Under the pieces are notes generated by a model. The model saw only the letters and a program-made list of their open reading frames with translations. It made no database searches and was not told where the DNA came from. Positions 1 to 8,554 of a stretch of DNA of 64,000 bases are shown here, in pieces. Each line of letters begins with the position of its first letter. The stretch's first letter is position 1. The DNA is from Odoribacter lunatus (GTDB lineage Bacteria; Bacteroidota; Bacteroidia; Bacteroidales; Marinifilaceae). The position numbers were made by a program, and so were the translations under genes. Location: assembly GCF_943193135.1 (NCBI RefSeq), contig NZ_CALPCZ010000005.1:45671-109670 (forward strand), written 5' to 3'.

Positions 1-40
1 ATATTTTAATAGATTTGCCGGAAATTAAAAAGTTAAGTTT

Positions 41-994
41 ATGCAAGGGGAAAATACAATAGAGAAAGTAAGGTGTTTGATTATAGGTTCCGGACCTGCC
101 GGTTATACAGCGGCAATCTATGCATCTCGGGCAAACCTGCATCCCGTACTTTATACAGGATTACAGATGGGAGGACAATTGACCACGACAACCGAAGTGG
201 AAAACTTTCCCGGCTATCCGGACGGCGTGACAGGCCCGGTATTAATGGAAGATATGAGGCGGCAGGCAGAGCGTTTTGGTACTGACATGCGTTTCGGAAT
301 AGTAACAGAAGTTGATTTTTCCGTAAAACCTCTTCGGGTGACGGTAGATGGAGAAAAGCAGTTGGAAGCGGATAGTATTATTATTGCGACGGGAGCGACG
401 GCCCGTTATTTGGGACTTCCGTCAGAAGAACGTTTCAGAGGGCTTGGCGTCAGTGCATGTGCAACTTGCGATGGCTTCTTTTATAAAGGGAAAGACGTTG
501 CGGTAGTCGGGGGAGGGGATACGGCTTGTGAAGAAGCAACTTATCTGGCGGGATTGTGTCGGAAAGTTTATCTGATAGTTCGGAAAAATTATCTGCGTGC
601 TTCCAAAGCAATGCAGGACCGTGTATTTAATACTTCCAATATAGAGGTATTGTTTGAACATAATACGAAAGATTTATACGGTACGGATATGGGTTTGGAA
701 GGAGCACATCTGCTGTATAAAATAGGTACTCCCGAAGAAAAAGAAATTGATATTAAAATTGACGGCTTCTTTTTAGCTATCGGGCATACACCTAATACCG
801 AAGTTTTCAAGAAATACATAACAACCGATGAGCAAGGCTATATCGTAACGGAGGGGAAATCGACACGGACCAATGTTCCGGGGGTTTTTGCTGCGGGGGA
901 TGTCATGGACCCTGTGTATCGTCAGGGAATTACTTCCGCTGGTTCGGGATGTCGCGCTGCCATTGATGCGGAACATTACCTTGCTCAATTATAA
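41..994 (+). CDS. trxB: Thioredoxin reductase (NADPH)
   Basis: Reduces thioredoxin with NADPH through FAD and a redox-active disulfide, in the cytoplasm. The 317-aa length is normal for the low-molecular-weight bacterial family. Visible motifs in order: FAD-binding GSGPAG at residues 16-21, the active-site CATC at 140-143 followed by DG, the NADPH-binding GGGDTA near 157-162, and the C-terminal FAD motif GVFAAGDV near 285. The ATG at 41 is the first start giving the family N-terminus. It converges with the Smr gene, leaving only 20 bases between the stops, so no separate terminator is visible. The upstream partner, if any, lies outside the window. Identification is secure. Confidence 0.97.
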   Translation: MQGENTIEKVRCLIIGSGPAGYTAAIYASRANLHPVLYTGLQMGGQLTTTTEVENFPGYPDGVTGPVLMEDMRRQAERFGTDMRFGIVTEVDFSVKPLRVTVDGEKQLEADSIIIATGATARYLGLPSEERFRGLGVSACATCDGFFYKGKDVAVVGGGDTACEEATYLAGLCRKVYLIVRKNYLRASKAMQDRVFNTSNIEVLFEHNTKDLYGTDMGLEGAHLLYKIGTPEEKEIDIKIDGFFLAIGHTPNTEVFKKYITTDEQGYIVTEGKSTRTNVPGVFAAGDVMDPVYRQGITSAGSGCRAAIDAEHYLAQL

Positions 995-1014
995 AACAGC
1001 ATAAAGAAGAAAAT

Positions 1015-1998
1015 TTATTTGACGGTGACCATTGTTGCTCCGTAACCGTATTGTTTGAAAGATGCGTCTTGATGTTGGAAACGTTTATAGCGTGTCTGCA
1101 ATTCCCATAGAATACGCTGGCGCAACACGCCGTCTCCTTTTCCGTGAATAAATACTATTTTCTGTCCTTTACGTAATTTGTATTCTTCCAATGTTTTCCG
1201 AAATACATCCAATTGGTATTCCAAAATATCCTTACTCTCCATACCGGAGGTAGAGTCCAGTAATTGTTGGATGTGCAAATCAATCTCTATAACATTCTTA
1301 ACGGGTTGCTTGGAAGGTTGGACAGGCAGAGTCTTATCTTTTTGAGTCTTTGGTTCAGGGAACAAATGATATAATTTCCTTTCTGTTTCTTGGAATCCCT
1401 CTAATGGTCGAAGCAAAGCCATATTGTTAAACCATTTTACATGCTTATAGGCACCGTTCTTTTGCAAAGAGGCCGGAGCGATTTTTATTCGGCTTTCGAC
1501 AGGGGCTTGATGTGAATATTTCCCTTTCCGATATAAAAGAGCTTGTATGGTTATGGCATTGATTCTGTCAATTTCTTTCCGGGAATAAGTACCGATGGAC
1601 TGACAATGGTCGGAATCACAATTGCCGGCGGCTATACCGGAATATCCTTCTTCATAATCGAAGTTTATCGTATAAAGGCAAATAAGTGATGTATCATTTA
1701 CCAGATGAAACTCATAACGGCAATCGGTGAGGTTTTGAAAATCTTCCGGAACAATTGCAAGATACAGCATATTGCTTGCCTCCGTAGGAATAGAGCTGGG
1801 CTCTGTGTTTTCTTTGTTAATGGCAGTTGTATTACTAAGTCCGGATTTAATAACAACCAAATCATGAATGTTTGCCGGAATCTCAAAACCATATTCTTCA
1901 CAATACACATTTACCGTATCTCGGTCAATTAGGCTTGTCACCTTACCTTCCAGTTTTTCAGAAATGAATCTTACAAAATCTCCGATTTTTATATCCAT
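1015..1998 (-). CDS. DUF2027 and Smr domain protein
   Basis: A 327-aa cytoplasmic protein with a Bacteroidota-type DUF2027 N-terminus (start MDIKIGDFVRF, an SH3-like fold in known members) and a C-terminal Smr (small MutS-related) domain. The Smr part begins near residue 235 with IDLHIQQLL and carries the HGKGDGVLR loop near 285, the segment typical of Smr nucleases. The middle (about 60-210) resembles the second DUF2027 lobe. Smr domains bind or nick DNA or RNA; the substrate of this family is not known to me. It is transcribed alone from a promoter about 20 bases upstream and converges on trxB. The domain call is firm; the molecular role is not. Confidence 0.9.
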   Translation of the reverse strand: MDIKIGDFVRFISEKLEGKVTSLIDRDTVNVYCEEYGFEIPANIHDLVVIKSGLSNTTAINKENTEPSSIPTEASNMLYLAIVPEDFQNLTDCRYEFHLVNDTSLICLYTINFDYEEGYSGIAAGNCDSDHCQSIGTYSRKEIDRINAITIQALLYRKGKYSHQAPVESRIKIAPASLQKNGAYKHVKWFNNMALLRPLEGFQETERKLYHLFPEPKTQKDKTLPVQPSKQPVKNVIEIDLHIQQLLDSTSGMESKDILEYQLDVFRKTLEEYKLRKGQKIVFIHGKGDGVLRQRILWELQTRYKRFQHQDASFKQYGYGATMVTVK

Positions 1999-2018
1999 GT
2001 CTATTATTTTTATTAAGA

Positions 2019-2026
2019 CAAAAATA
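2019..2026 (-). promoter_or_regulatory. -7 promoter element of the Smr gene
   Basis: The minus strand reads TATTTTTG, a match to the Bacteroidota -7 consensus TAnnTTTG. It ends 21 bases upstream of the ATG at 1998, which predicts a short leader of about 14 bases. No clear -33 TTTG is visible. Confidence 0.55.
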
Positions 2027-2092
2027 GGGGATTTTTTGATTCTTATTTCTGAAATCGGGGGAATATATTAAATTAGCGCAAAAATATATATT

Positions 2093-4108
2093 ATGACATT
2101 ACAGAAGTTTCAAGAGGCAATCAGAGAAGGAATACCGGCAGAACTTCCTCCTTTGAAACCGTATGATACGGAAATCAATCATGCGCCGAAACGCAAAGAT
2201 ATTTTAACCAAAGAAGAGAAAAAATTGGCATTACGCAATGCCTTACGGTACTTTAAGCCGGAGCATCATGCTGTCTTGGCACCGGAATTTGCGGAAGAAC
2301 TGGAAAAGTACGGACGAATCTATATGTACCGTTTCCGTCCCGATTATGAAATGTATGCCCGTAACATACAGGACTATCCCCATAAGAGCTTACAGGCGGC
2401 AGCCATTATGCTTATGATTACGAACAATCTGGATAAAGCGGTAGCACAACATCCCCACGAATTGATTACTTACGGAGGAAATGGTGCCGTATTTCAGAAT
2501 TGGGCACAATATCGCTTGACAATGAAATACTTGTCGGAAATGACAGATGAACAAACATTGGTCATGTATTCCGGACATCCGTTAGGCTTGTTTCCTTCCC
2601 ACAAAGACGCACCGCGGGTAGTAGTAACCAATGGAATGGTCATACCGAATTATTCTAAACCGGATGACTGGGAACGCTTCAATGCATTGGGGGTATCCCA
2701 ATACGGTCAAATGACAGCCGGCTCTTTTATGTACATCGGACCGCAAGGAATCGTACACGGGACGACAATTACGGTTTTGAATGCCGGACGTAAAATTTCC
2801 AAACATGGAGAAGGACTGGCTGGTAAGTTATTTGTAACAGCCGGATTGGGAGGAATGTCCGGGGCACAGCCTAAAGCGGGGAACATTGCTGGATGTGTAA
2901 GTATTACGGCGGAAATCAACCCCAAAGCAACACACACACGCTACTCACAAGGTTGGGTGGATGAGGTGATCGATGATTTGGATGTATTGATGAATCGGGT
3001 GCGGAAAGCTAAAGCCGGCAAAGAAGTCGTTTCCATCGCTTATCAGGGAAATGTCGTGGATTTGTGGGAACGTTTGGCAAAAGAAGATATTGCGGTGGAA
3101 TTAGGCTCTGACCAGACCTCATTGCATAATCCGTGGGCTGGGGGATATTATCCTGTCGGAATGGATTTTGAAGAGAGCAAGCGGATGATGGCGGAAGAGC
3201 CGGAAAAATTTAAACAGAAAGTAAAAGACTCGTTAAAACGGCATGTGGCAGCGATTAATAAATGTGTAGAGCGTTTTGGAACTTATTTCTTTGATTACGG
3301 AAACGCCTTTTTGCTCGAATCTTCCCGGGCCGGGGCAGATATATTGAAACCGAACGGCAATTTCAAATACCCGTCGTATGTGCAGGACATCATGGGCCCC
3401 ATGTGCTTCGATTACGGTTTTGGACCATTCCGTTGGGTATGTACCAGTGGTAATCCCCGGGATTTGGCAAAAACAGACGAACTGGCGACGCAGGTATTGG
3501 AAGAACTGGCAAGTACTTCACCGAAAGAAATACAGCAGCAGATGTATGACAACATCCGTTGGATTAAAGCTGCCGGAGAAAACCACTTGGTGGTAGGTTC
3601 ACAGGCTCGCATCTTATATGCGGACGCTTTGGGGCGGATAAGGATAGCGGAAGCCTTTAATAAAGCTATTGCTTCGGGAGAATTGACCGCTCCGGTTGTT
3701 TTAGGACGTGATCATCATGATGTATCCGGCACGGATTCTCCCTATCGGGAAACGTCTAATATCTACGACGGGTCCAAATTTACTGCGGATATGGCAGTAC
3801 AGAACGTTATCGGGGATTCTTTCCGCGGTGCTACATGGGTATCGCTTCACAATGGAGGGGGAGTAGGTTGGGGAGAAGTAATAAACGGCGGATTCGGAAT
3901 GGTATTGGATGGAAGTGCAGATGCGGACAGAAGATTGAAAAACATGCTTTTCTGGGATGTGAACAACGGAATATCCCGGCGCAGTTGGGCACGCAATGAA
4001 GGGGCTGTATTTGCAATTAGACGGGCAATGGAATCCAATCCTGCATTAAAAGTGACATTACCGAATTTTGCAGATGATCGAGTGATAGAAACAGCGATTA
4101 AATTTTAA
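2093..4108 (+). CDS. hutU: Urocanate hydratase (urocanase)
   Basis: Converts urocanate to 4-imidazolone-5-propionate, the second step of histidine degradation, using tightly bound NAD+. The 671-aa length is the long Bacteroidota form; the classical enzyme is about 555 aa. Recognisable blocks are YGGNGAVFQNWAQY near residue 126, YSGHPLGLFPS near 160, a glycine-rich NAD-binding stretch near 245-262 (TAGLGGMSGAQPKA), and GRDHHDVSGTDSPYRET near 540. No other hut gene lies beside it, although these are often neighbours in Bacteroidales. The start ATG follows an A/T-rich leader with no Shine-Dalgarno, as is usual in the phylum. No clear TAnnTTTG promoter was found in the 94-base gap upstream. Confidence 0.96.
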   Translation: MTLQKFQEAIREGIPAELPPLKPYDTEINHAPKRKDILTKEEKKLALRNALRYFKPEHHAVLAPEFAEELEKYGRIYMYRFRPDYEMYARNIQDYPHKSLQAAAIMLMITNNLDKAVAQHPHELITYGGNGAVFQNWAQYRLTMKYLSEMTDEQTLVMYSGHPLGLFPSHKDAPRVVVTNGMVIPNYSKPDDWERFNALGVSQYGQMTAGSFMYIGPQGIVHGTTITVLNAGRKISKHGEGLAGKLFVTAGLGGMSGAQPKAGNIAGCVSITAEINPKATHTRYSQGWVDEVIDDLDVLMNRVRKAKAGKEVVSIAYQGNVVDLWERLAKEDIAVELGSDQTSLHNPWAGGYYPVGMDFEESKRMMAEEPEKFKQKVKDSLKRHVAAINKCVERFGTYFFDYGNAFLLESSRAGADILKPNGNFKYPSYVQDIMGPMCFDYGFGPFRWVCTSGNPRDLAKTDELATQVLEELASTSPKEIQQQMYDNIRWIKAAGENHLVVGSQARILYADALGRIRIAEAFNKAIASGELTAPVVLGRDHHDVSGTDSPYRETSNIYDGSKFTADMAVQNVIGDSFRGATWVSLHNGGGVGWGEVINGGFGMVLDGSADADRRLKNMLFWDVNNGISRRSWARNEGAVFAIRRAMESNPALKVTLPNFADDRVIETAIKF

Positions 4109-4146
4109 ACCTATCGTTTCCGAATAAAAAAGGATAGGTTTTCTAT

Positions 4147-4189
4147 TCAAAAAGAGTATGTTTTTGATGCAAAAAGAGCCTCTTTTTTT
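4147..4189. repeat. Dispersed 41-bp repeat, copy A
   Basis: About 43 bases nearly identical, with a one-base length change in a T run, to a second copy at 63608-63647. The unit holds a direct repeat of CAAAAAGAG and ends in AAAAAGA-GCC-TCTTTTT, a hairpin followed by T residues. It lies just after hutU and could act as its terminator. Two copies 59 kb apart, both behind gene ends, suggest a dispersed chromosomal element. Confidence 0.6.
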
Positions 4190-4280
4190 AAGGCTTTTTA
4201 TGTTGCCTTATAAAATGCTTATTTATAATGATTTATAAACTTTGAAAAACACTGTCGGAAAATTTAGATTAAAAAGTAAA

Positions 4281-4356
4281 AAAGAAAGGAGACAAGCATT
4301 GATTGAATGACTTGGTTGATGATGATGCAAAAACAATCAAACTTGCTCCTTTCTGT
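4281..4356 (-). terminator. Terminator of the BF3164-like lipoprotein gene
   Basis: An imperfect inverted repeat: AGAAAGGAG at 4283-4291 plus the following CAAG and TTGATTG pair with 4334-4354, with one-base bulges and a loop of about 28 bases. Read on the minus strand it starts a few bases after the lipoprotein stop and is followed by a run of T. This fits an intrinsic terminator with a long loop. Confidence 0.6.
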
Positions 4357-4361
4357 ATATT

Positions 4362-5402
4362 TTATACAGAGAATTTGACTAAAACCGTTTCCGGATTATG
4401 ACCGATTCCATATAAAGTATTTTCATTCTTATCGTAACAAATATTACTTACCGGAATATCCAGCGTATATGTATCCATGAGGAGACCATTCCAGTCAAAC
4501 ACCAAGAGAGTCTGACAAAATCCGATATGATAACGGTCTTTCTTTTTACTTTTCCCGGAATACAGGACATAAATGCGATGATCTGATACTGCCATATCCA
4601 TAAATCCGTGAATCGTACTTTTGTCATAAGCTACTTTTAGATTTTTGGGTGTATTTCCCGAAATATGCACTTTAGGGAAATAGAATGTCAATAATTTTAT
4701 TCTCTCGATTTGGTCTCCGTTAATTCCGCAAATATCCAAAATACCGCTACGCATATCGGAACAAACAAACGCTTTGCCGTCCGGTCTTATTTTCAAAACA
4801 CTGCTGGCGTACAAAACACTTTTACTGTATTCATCTAGTTGGGGATAATCGGGATGTCCGGGATAAGATAGAAAATAGCGGGCACTTCCGTTTTCCAAAG
4901 AATACAACATATAACGTCCCTTTTCATATAATCCGGTAGAAATAATAAAATCGTCATGTTTATCAGCAATCAGGTGTTGCACACCTTCCGGTAATTGTAT
5001 GCTATATGTTTCCGACATACCGTTTTCTGTTTCGGGAGTAACAAACAATTGTCCTGTTTGAAAATTCAAAGCGGAGACCTCCGTGGCGGTACTGCTCAAG
5101 GCACTGGTATAAAATGCCTGTCCATTTGTGCGGCTTCGGGTAATGCGGTCGATTCTTGCATCTTGATGCAGCGAGAAAAGGCTGATATTATTTTGTCCGT
5201 TAGGAGTTGAAACAGCGAAAACGCCATTGCTTTTGGCAATTTCAGACGGATTACTGATTCCCCAATTCTCAAATGGTGCAACAACTTCCAAATGTTCCGT
5301 TTGAGCATTTTCGGAAAAATAAGAAACTTCCTGTTCTTCTGACGAACAAGCATATCCCAATCCTAAAATGAATGAAAGTAATATGTATGAAATATTTTTC
5401 AT
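4362..5402 (-). CDS. BF3164-like lipoprotein, 6-bladed beta-propeller
   Basis: A 346-aa exported lipoprotein. The N-terminus has a hydrophobic signal ending in the lipobox LGYAC with Cys19, so it should be lipid-anchored and face the periplasm or cell surface. The rest consists of repeated beta-strand blocks with alternating hydrophobics and turns, matching the TolB-like six-bladed propeller of the Bacteroidota BF3164 lipoprotein family. In that family these genes commonly sit next to NVEALA peptide genes, and here it starts 2 bases after an NVEALA gene, surely in one transcript. Function is unknown; binding or handling of the NVEALA product is an inference from linkage. Family call is good, role uncertain. 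Confidence 0.82.
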   Translation of the reverse strand: MKNISYILLSFILGLGYACSSEEQEVSYFSENAQTEHLEVVAPFENWGISNPSEIAKSNGVFAVSTPNGQNNISLFSLHQDARIDRITRSRTNGQAFYTSALSSTATEVSALNFQTGQLFVTPETENGMSETYSIQLPEGVQHLIADKHDDFIISTGLYEKGRYMLYSLENGSARYFLSYPGHPDYPQLDEYSKSVLYASSVLKIRPDGKAFVCSDMRSGILDICGINGDQIERIKLLTFYFPKVHISGNTPKNLKVAYDKSTIHGFMDMAVSDHRIYVLYSGKSKKKDRYHIGFCQTLLVFDWNGLLMDTYTLDIPVSNICYDKNENTLYGIGHNPETVLVKFSV

Positions 5403-5404
5403 GT

Positions 5405-5629
5405 TTATTCTTTGTATGCAACTCCTATAACAGTTATGCCGTTATAAATACAAAATCCAGCAGTTCTTTCACAACCTGGTATAAGTTCTTCACTTCCCGC
5501 TAAAGCCTCTACAGTAAAAATATCAGAAGAGTTCAAAGAATTCTTGCTGTTAGAAAAAATGGCAGTAAGAATGATAATACTACTTAAAACGGCAAGTATA
5601 CATACTATTTTTCTTTTGCTTTTTTTCAT
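5405..5629 (-). CDS. NVEALA-family small exported peptide precursor
   Basis: A 74-aa precursor. Residues 1-7 are basic and 8-25 hydrophobic (a signal or single membrane segment). A short polar stretch leads to FTVEALA at 38-44, the motif that names the NVEALA family of small Bacteroidota proteins. The remaining C-terminal part, about 28 residues, holds two cysteines (Cys53 and Cys60) that could form a disulfide in the periplasm. I infer export and cleavage near the EALA motif, by analogy with double-glycine-like leaders; this is not demonstrated. It is the first gene of a two-gene unit with the BF3164-like lipoprotein and is divergent from a histidine kinase gene. Confidence 0.8.
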   Translation of the reverse strand: MKKSKRKIVCILAVLSSIIILTAIFSNSKNSLNSSDIFTVEALAGSEELIPGCERTAGFCIYNGITVIGVAYKE

Positions 5630-5662
5630 GCCTTTTGAATTATTGATTACTTTTAACTCGAT

Positions 5663-5670
5663 GCAAATAT
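5663..5670 (-). promoter_or_regulatory. -7 promoter element of the NVEALA-lipoprotein unit
   Basis: The minus strand reads TATATTTG, a full match to TAnnTTTG, ending 34 bases before the NVEALA ATG. It predicts a leader of roughly 27 bases. Confidence 0.6.
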
Positions 5671-5702
5671 ATAGGGAAAAAATAGAAGCAATTGGCTTAG
5701 AT

Positions 5703-5720
5703 TGTCATGAAAATGTCATG
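5703..5720. promoter_or_regulatory. Tandem TGTCATG repeat in the divergent promoter region
   Basis: TGTCATG occurs at 5703-5709 and again at 5714-5720, an 11-base centre-to-centre spacing. OmpR-type regulators usually bind direct repeats about one helical turn apart. The site lies between the NVEALA promoter and the kinase gene, whose partner regulator is OmpR-like. Binding is an inference. Confidence 0.4.
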
Positions 5721-5772
5721 GTTTTTATTTTAAATTCTTAAAATCTATTAATTGGGGAGCCTTGGAAACTAT

Positions 5773-7098
5773 ATGAAAAAGAGAAAAGAATACACTTGGA
5801 TTATTGCTATTGTGGGAATTGTGGGGGTGTTGTGTTTTCAACTCGTGTTGTTGGAAGGGTTGTATCAATCAGAGAAAGAGAGGTTTGAAGAAAAGATATT
5901 AGAGGATATAAAGCAAGGTATTCCTAAGTTGAATGTGAATTTAGGATTTATCTATACTAAAAGTAGAAATCTTATTTCATTTGAATCCGAAACTAGAAGA
6001 TTGACGATTTTGGTAGAAGATAAAAAATATTGTTATTCGCTTGAAGAAGGGATAACAGAAAAGGAAATTTTTGAACGGGTATATTATGATGCTTCGAATA
6101 CAAAGTGGAAAGCCTCTCACTTGGGCACATTGATACAAGATAGCCTTCGTGAACTTTATCATGCGGTACCGTTGAAGATAATTATCCGGGATTCCGTGGG
6201 GAACAGCATAGATGAGTCGGGGAATTTATCGGTGGCAAAATGCAAAGAAATTAGTTTTGGACCTGTTCCGTTGGGATATGTGACGGGACGTACCTTGGAA
6301 GCCTATTACTATTTCCCGTTTATTAATTTTCTGTATCATGAATTCGACCGTATTCTGATGACAGCAGTGTTATTCCTTTTGTTGGTATTCTTTATTGGCT
6401 TTTTAATTCATGCCGTACGGGTGGAAAGAGAAAACGCCAATGCGAGAGAAGAGTTCATGCACATCGTACTTCATAACCTGCAATCACCCGTTGATTTTGT
6501 TAGGCGTATGAGCTACGAAATCAAAAACCGTTCGGTTTCCGAGTATACCGAAGAACAGGAAAAACTATATACCGAATTAAAAAGAAGGTTGGATACCATG
6601 GGACAAGGTATTCGGCGTCTGTTGACTCATTCGGTCGGGGTGTACGGAATACATTTGGAAAAATCGGAGATAAATTTTCCGGAGATGATAGTGGGAATTA
6701 TCAGGCAATATAAAAGTCTGAGCGGAAAACAGATAGACATGGAATGTGATAGTTCTGTATCCGGTTTCAAGGCAGATTCTGTACATTTGTCGGGTGCGAT
6801 TGCCAATTTGGTGGAAAATGCTGTAAAATATACAGCGGAAGAGTGTCGGATAAAAATAACATGTAGATTGCACGGCAAAGATATACGGATTACCGTCGCG
6901 GATAATGGTCGCGGTATACCGAAAAAAGAACTGCGCCGAATTTTCCGGAAATATTATCAGGGAACAGGAGCACAAAAAGGATTCGGTTTGGGATTGCATT
7001 ATGTGTGGAAAGTAGTAAAAGCCCATAAAGGAAAAATGGAGGTAAAAAGCGAAAACGGATGTGAGTTTATAATGGTACTGCCATGGAACAACCAATAA
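5773..7098 (+). CDS. Membrane sensor histidine kinase
   Basis: A 441-aa sensor kinase that would autophosphorylate and pass phosphate to the regulator encoded next. Visible order: membrane segment 1 at about 9-30, a periplasmic sensor region of about 160 residues with no recognised domain, membrane segment 2 at about 194-215, an H-box with His234 (IVLHNLQSPV), an N-box LVENA near 346-350, a G1 box DNGRG near 377-381 and a G2 box GFGLGL near 403-408. A TTG at 5752 would add seven residues, but the ATG at 5773 followed by a basic stretch is the better start. Its 3' end overlaps the regulator gene by 16 bases. The signal is unknown; the divergent NVEALA unit is a candidate input or target. Confidence 0.9.
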   Translation: MKKRKEYTWIIAIVGIVGVLCFQLVLLEGLYQSEKERFEEKILEDIKQGIPKLNVNLGFIYTKSRNLISFESETRRLTILVEDKKYCYSLEEGITEKEIFERVYYDASNTKWKASHLGTLIQDSLRELYHAVPLKIIIRDSVGNSIDESGNLSVAKCKEISFGPVPLGYVTGRTLEAYYYFPFINFLYHEFDRILMTAVLFLLLVFFIGFLIHAVRVERENANAREEFMHIVLHNLQSPVDFVRRMSYEIKNRSVSEYTEEQEKLYTELKRRLDTMGQGIRRLLTHSVGVYGIHLEKSEINFPEMIVGIIRQYKSLSGKQIDMECDSSVSGFKADSVHLSGAIANLVENAVKYTAEECRIKITCRLHGKDIRITVADNGRGIPKKELRRIFRKYYQGTGAQKGFGLGLHYVWKVVKAHKGKMEVKSENGCEFIMVLPWNNQ

Positions 7099-7769
7099 AG
7101 ATATTGTATGCGGAAGATGAAGTGATGATAGCCGAATTAAATCGGGACATGCTCACGAGGGCGGGCTATGCCGTAGACATTGCATCCAATGGAAAAGAGG
7201 CTTGGGAGAAATATAAAACCTTTTCCTATGACATACTCCTGTTGGATATCATGATGCCCGGAATGAGTGGTTTTCAGTTACTCCAGGCTATACGGGAAGT
7301 AGACACGGCAATCCCGATTGTTATCTACACCTCAATATCGGGAAGTGGCTCTGTAGCAAAAGCCTTGGATATGGGTGCTGACGAATACATTCGTAAAGAA
7401 TGCGAGCCGCCTGAGATTATCGCCAGATTAAATGTCATCGCCCGTCATATAGGAAAGGATTTACATCACATATTGTCCGAAATTACTTCTTTTTCCTATG
7501 CGGATTACTCCTTGACCTTGAATGGCAAAAAGATTAAATTGACACCGAGCGAAGCAAAATTGTTGAGATTCCTGTGTGAAAAACAGAATACTGTTGTATC
7601 TAAATCCTTTTTGTGCGAAAAATTGTGGGGAATAGCGACCTTCGGGAAAGAGAGAACAATAGACAATTACATGGTAAAATTGAGAAAATATCTAAAGCCC
7701 GATAAATCTTTGCAAATAGTTACAGGTTACGGAGAGGGATTCACTTTGGTGACGGAGGCGAACAAATAA
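7083..7769 (+). CDS. OmpR-family response regulator
   Basis: A 228-aa transcription factor. The receiver domain (1-120) shows the acidic pair Glu11/Asp12, phosphoacceptor Asp55 in LLLDIMMPG, Thr83 and Lys105, all expected positions. The C-terminal half (about 130-226) is an OmpR/PhoB winged helix, with LTPSEAKLLRFL and the TIDNYMVKLRKYL recognition region. It overlaps the kinase gene by 16 bases, so the two are translationally linked. Targets are unknown; the direct repeat at 5703-5720 is a plausible operator. The gene ends two bases before a strong bidirectional terminator. Confidence 0.93.
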   Translation: MEQPIKILYAEDEVMIAELNRDMLTRAGYAVDIASNGKEAWEKYKTFSYDILLLDIMMPGMSGFQLLQAIREVDTAIPIVIYTSISGSGSVAKALDMGADEYIRKECEPPEIIARLNVIARHIGKDLHHILSEITSFSYADYSLTLNGKKIKLTPSEAKLLRFLCEKQNTVVSKSFLCEKLWGIATFGKERTIDNYMVKLRKYLKPDKSLQIVTGYGEGFTLVTEANK

Positions 7770-7770
7770 A

Positions 7771-7797
7771 AAAACGGGAGATTTTATCTCCCGTTTT
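7771..7797. terminator. Bidirectional intrinsic terminator
   Basis: A perfect 11-bp stem (AAAACGGGAGA with TCTCCCGTTTT) around a 5-base loop. A runs on one side and T runs on the other let it serve both the response regulator gene and the convergent membrane-protein gene. Confidence 0.9.
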
Positions 7798-7816
7798 ATA
7801 TATCTGCAATAAAAGC

Positions 7817-8404
7817 TTAAGCCTCTACATTAGCATTTTTAATAGCAGCCCAACCCAACAAAATCATTACAAGAGCAACCAAGTTAATAATACCTGAAAT
7901 GAATGAGGGTAAAAAGAAAGCAGCAATACTACCAACCAAATACAGTATATAAGCTAAAAATAATTTGTTAGCACCTGCTTTTGCCAAAGCCGGGAAAGTT
8001 GAAGAATTTTTTAATGCCATAAATCCTAAAAGATTCAAAACATAAGCGGCAATTGCAGCAATCGTACCGATAATTGCAACTCCCGGAATCAAAAAGGCAA
8101 GAACAGTGATAACAGATCCTGCAAGAGCCAGAATAGCAGCTAACCAAACTTTAGAAACAGCGGCAGCATCTTCACCGGCCAATATGTTTTTGAAATTTCC
8201 TAAGCCCAATACATACAAAACGTATCCCAAGATAGTTGCAATACCTGCAATCAAAACAATAATGCTGATCAAAGTCAGACTTTTAAGGATAAGTCCAAGA
8301 ATAGCTGCAAGAATACCACCGGCAATACTAGACAAAGAAAAAAGTAATACACCTAAGAAAATCTTGGAAGTCGCATTCTTCCATGCTGAATTTGTAAGTT
8401 CCAT
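7817..8404 (-). CDS. Polytopic membrane protein with three internal repeats
   Basis: A 195-aa, very hydrophobic protein with about six membrane segments and no signal peptide. It reads as three tandem units of 50-60 residues, each with two hydrophobic helices and a closing LG-x-x-x-x-KN motif (LGLGNFKN, LGFMALKN, LGWAAIKN). I do not recognise a named family and see no catalytic motif. It is monocistronic, with its own promoter and a shared terminator downstream. It could be a small channel or a membrane-organising protein, but there is no evidence for either. Confidence 0.75.
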   Translation of the reverse strand: MELTNSAWKNATSKIFLGVLLFSLSSIAGGILAAILGLILKSLTLISIIVLIAGIATILGYVLYVLGLGNFKNILAGEDAAAVSKVWLAAILALAGSVITVLAFLIPGVAIIGTIAAIAAYVLNLLGFMALKNSSTFPALAKAGANKLFLAYILYLVGSIAAFFLPSFISGIINLVALVMILLGWAAIKNANVEA

Positions 8405-8475
8405 AGAAATAAAATTTTAAGTTTATATGAAAATTAATTGTTAATGTTCAAACGCACTTTTATTTTTTTCGCGTG

Positions 8476-8483
8476 CAAAAGTA
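8476..8483 (-). promoter_or_regulatory. -7 promoter element of the membrane-protein gene
   Basis: The minus strand reads TACTTTTG (TAnnTTTG), about 70 bases upstream of the ATG at 8404, in a very A/T-rich gap. Confidence 0.5.
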
Positions 8484-8554
8484 TGAAAAAAATTATAGTA
8501 AATAAATAATTTGTTACTTTTTTTTACGTTGAAAAAATGGAAGACATTGGAAGG

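Noticed and set aside
5544..5741. 65-aa plus-strand frame with a hydrophobic start, overlapping the NVEALA gene
   Set aside because: It is antisense to the NVEALA signal region and has no promoter or family support.
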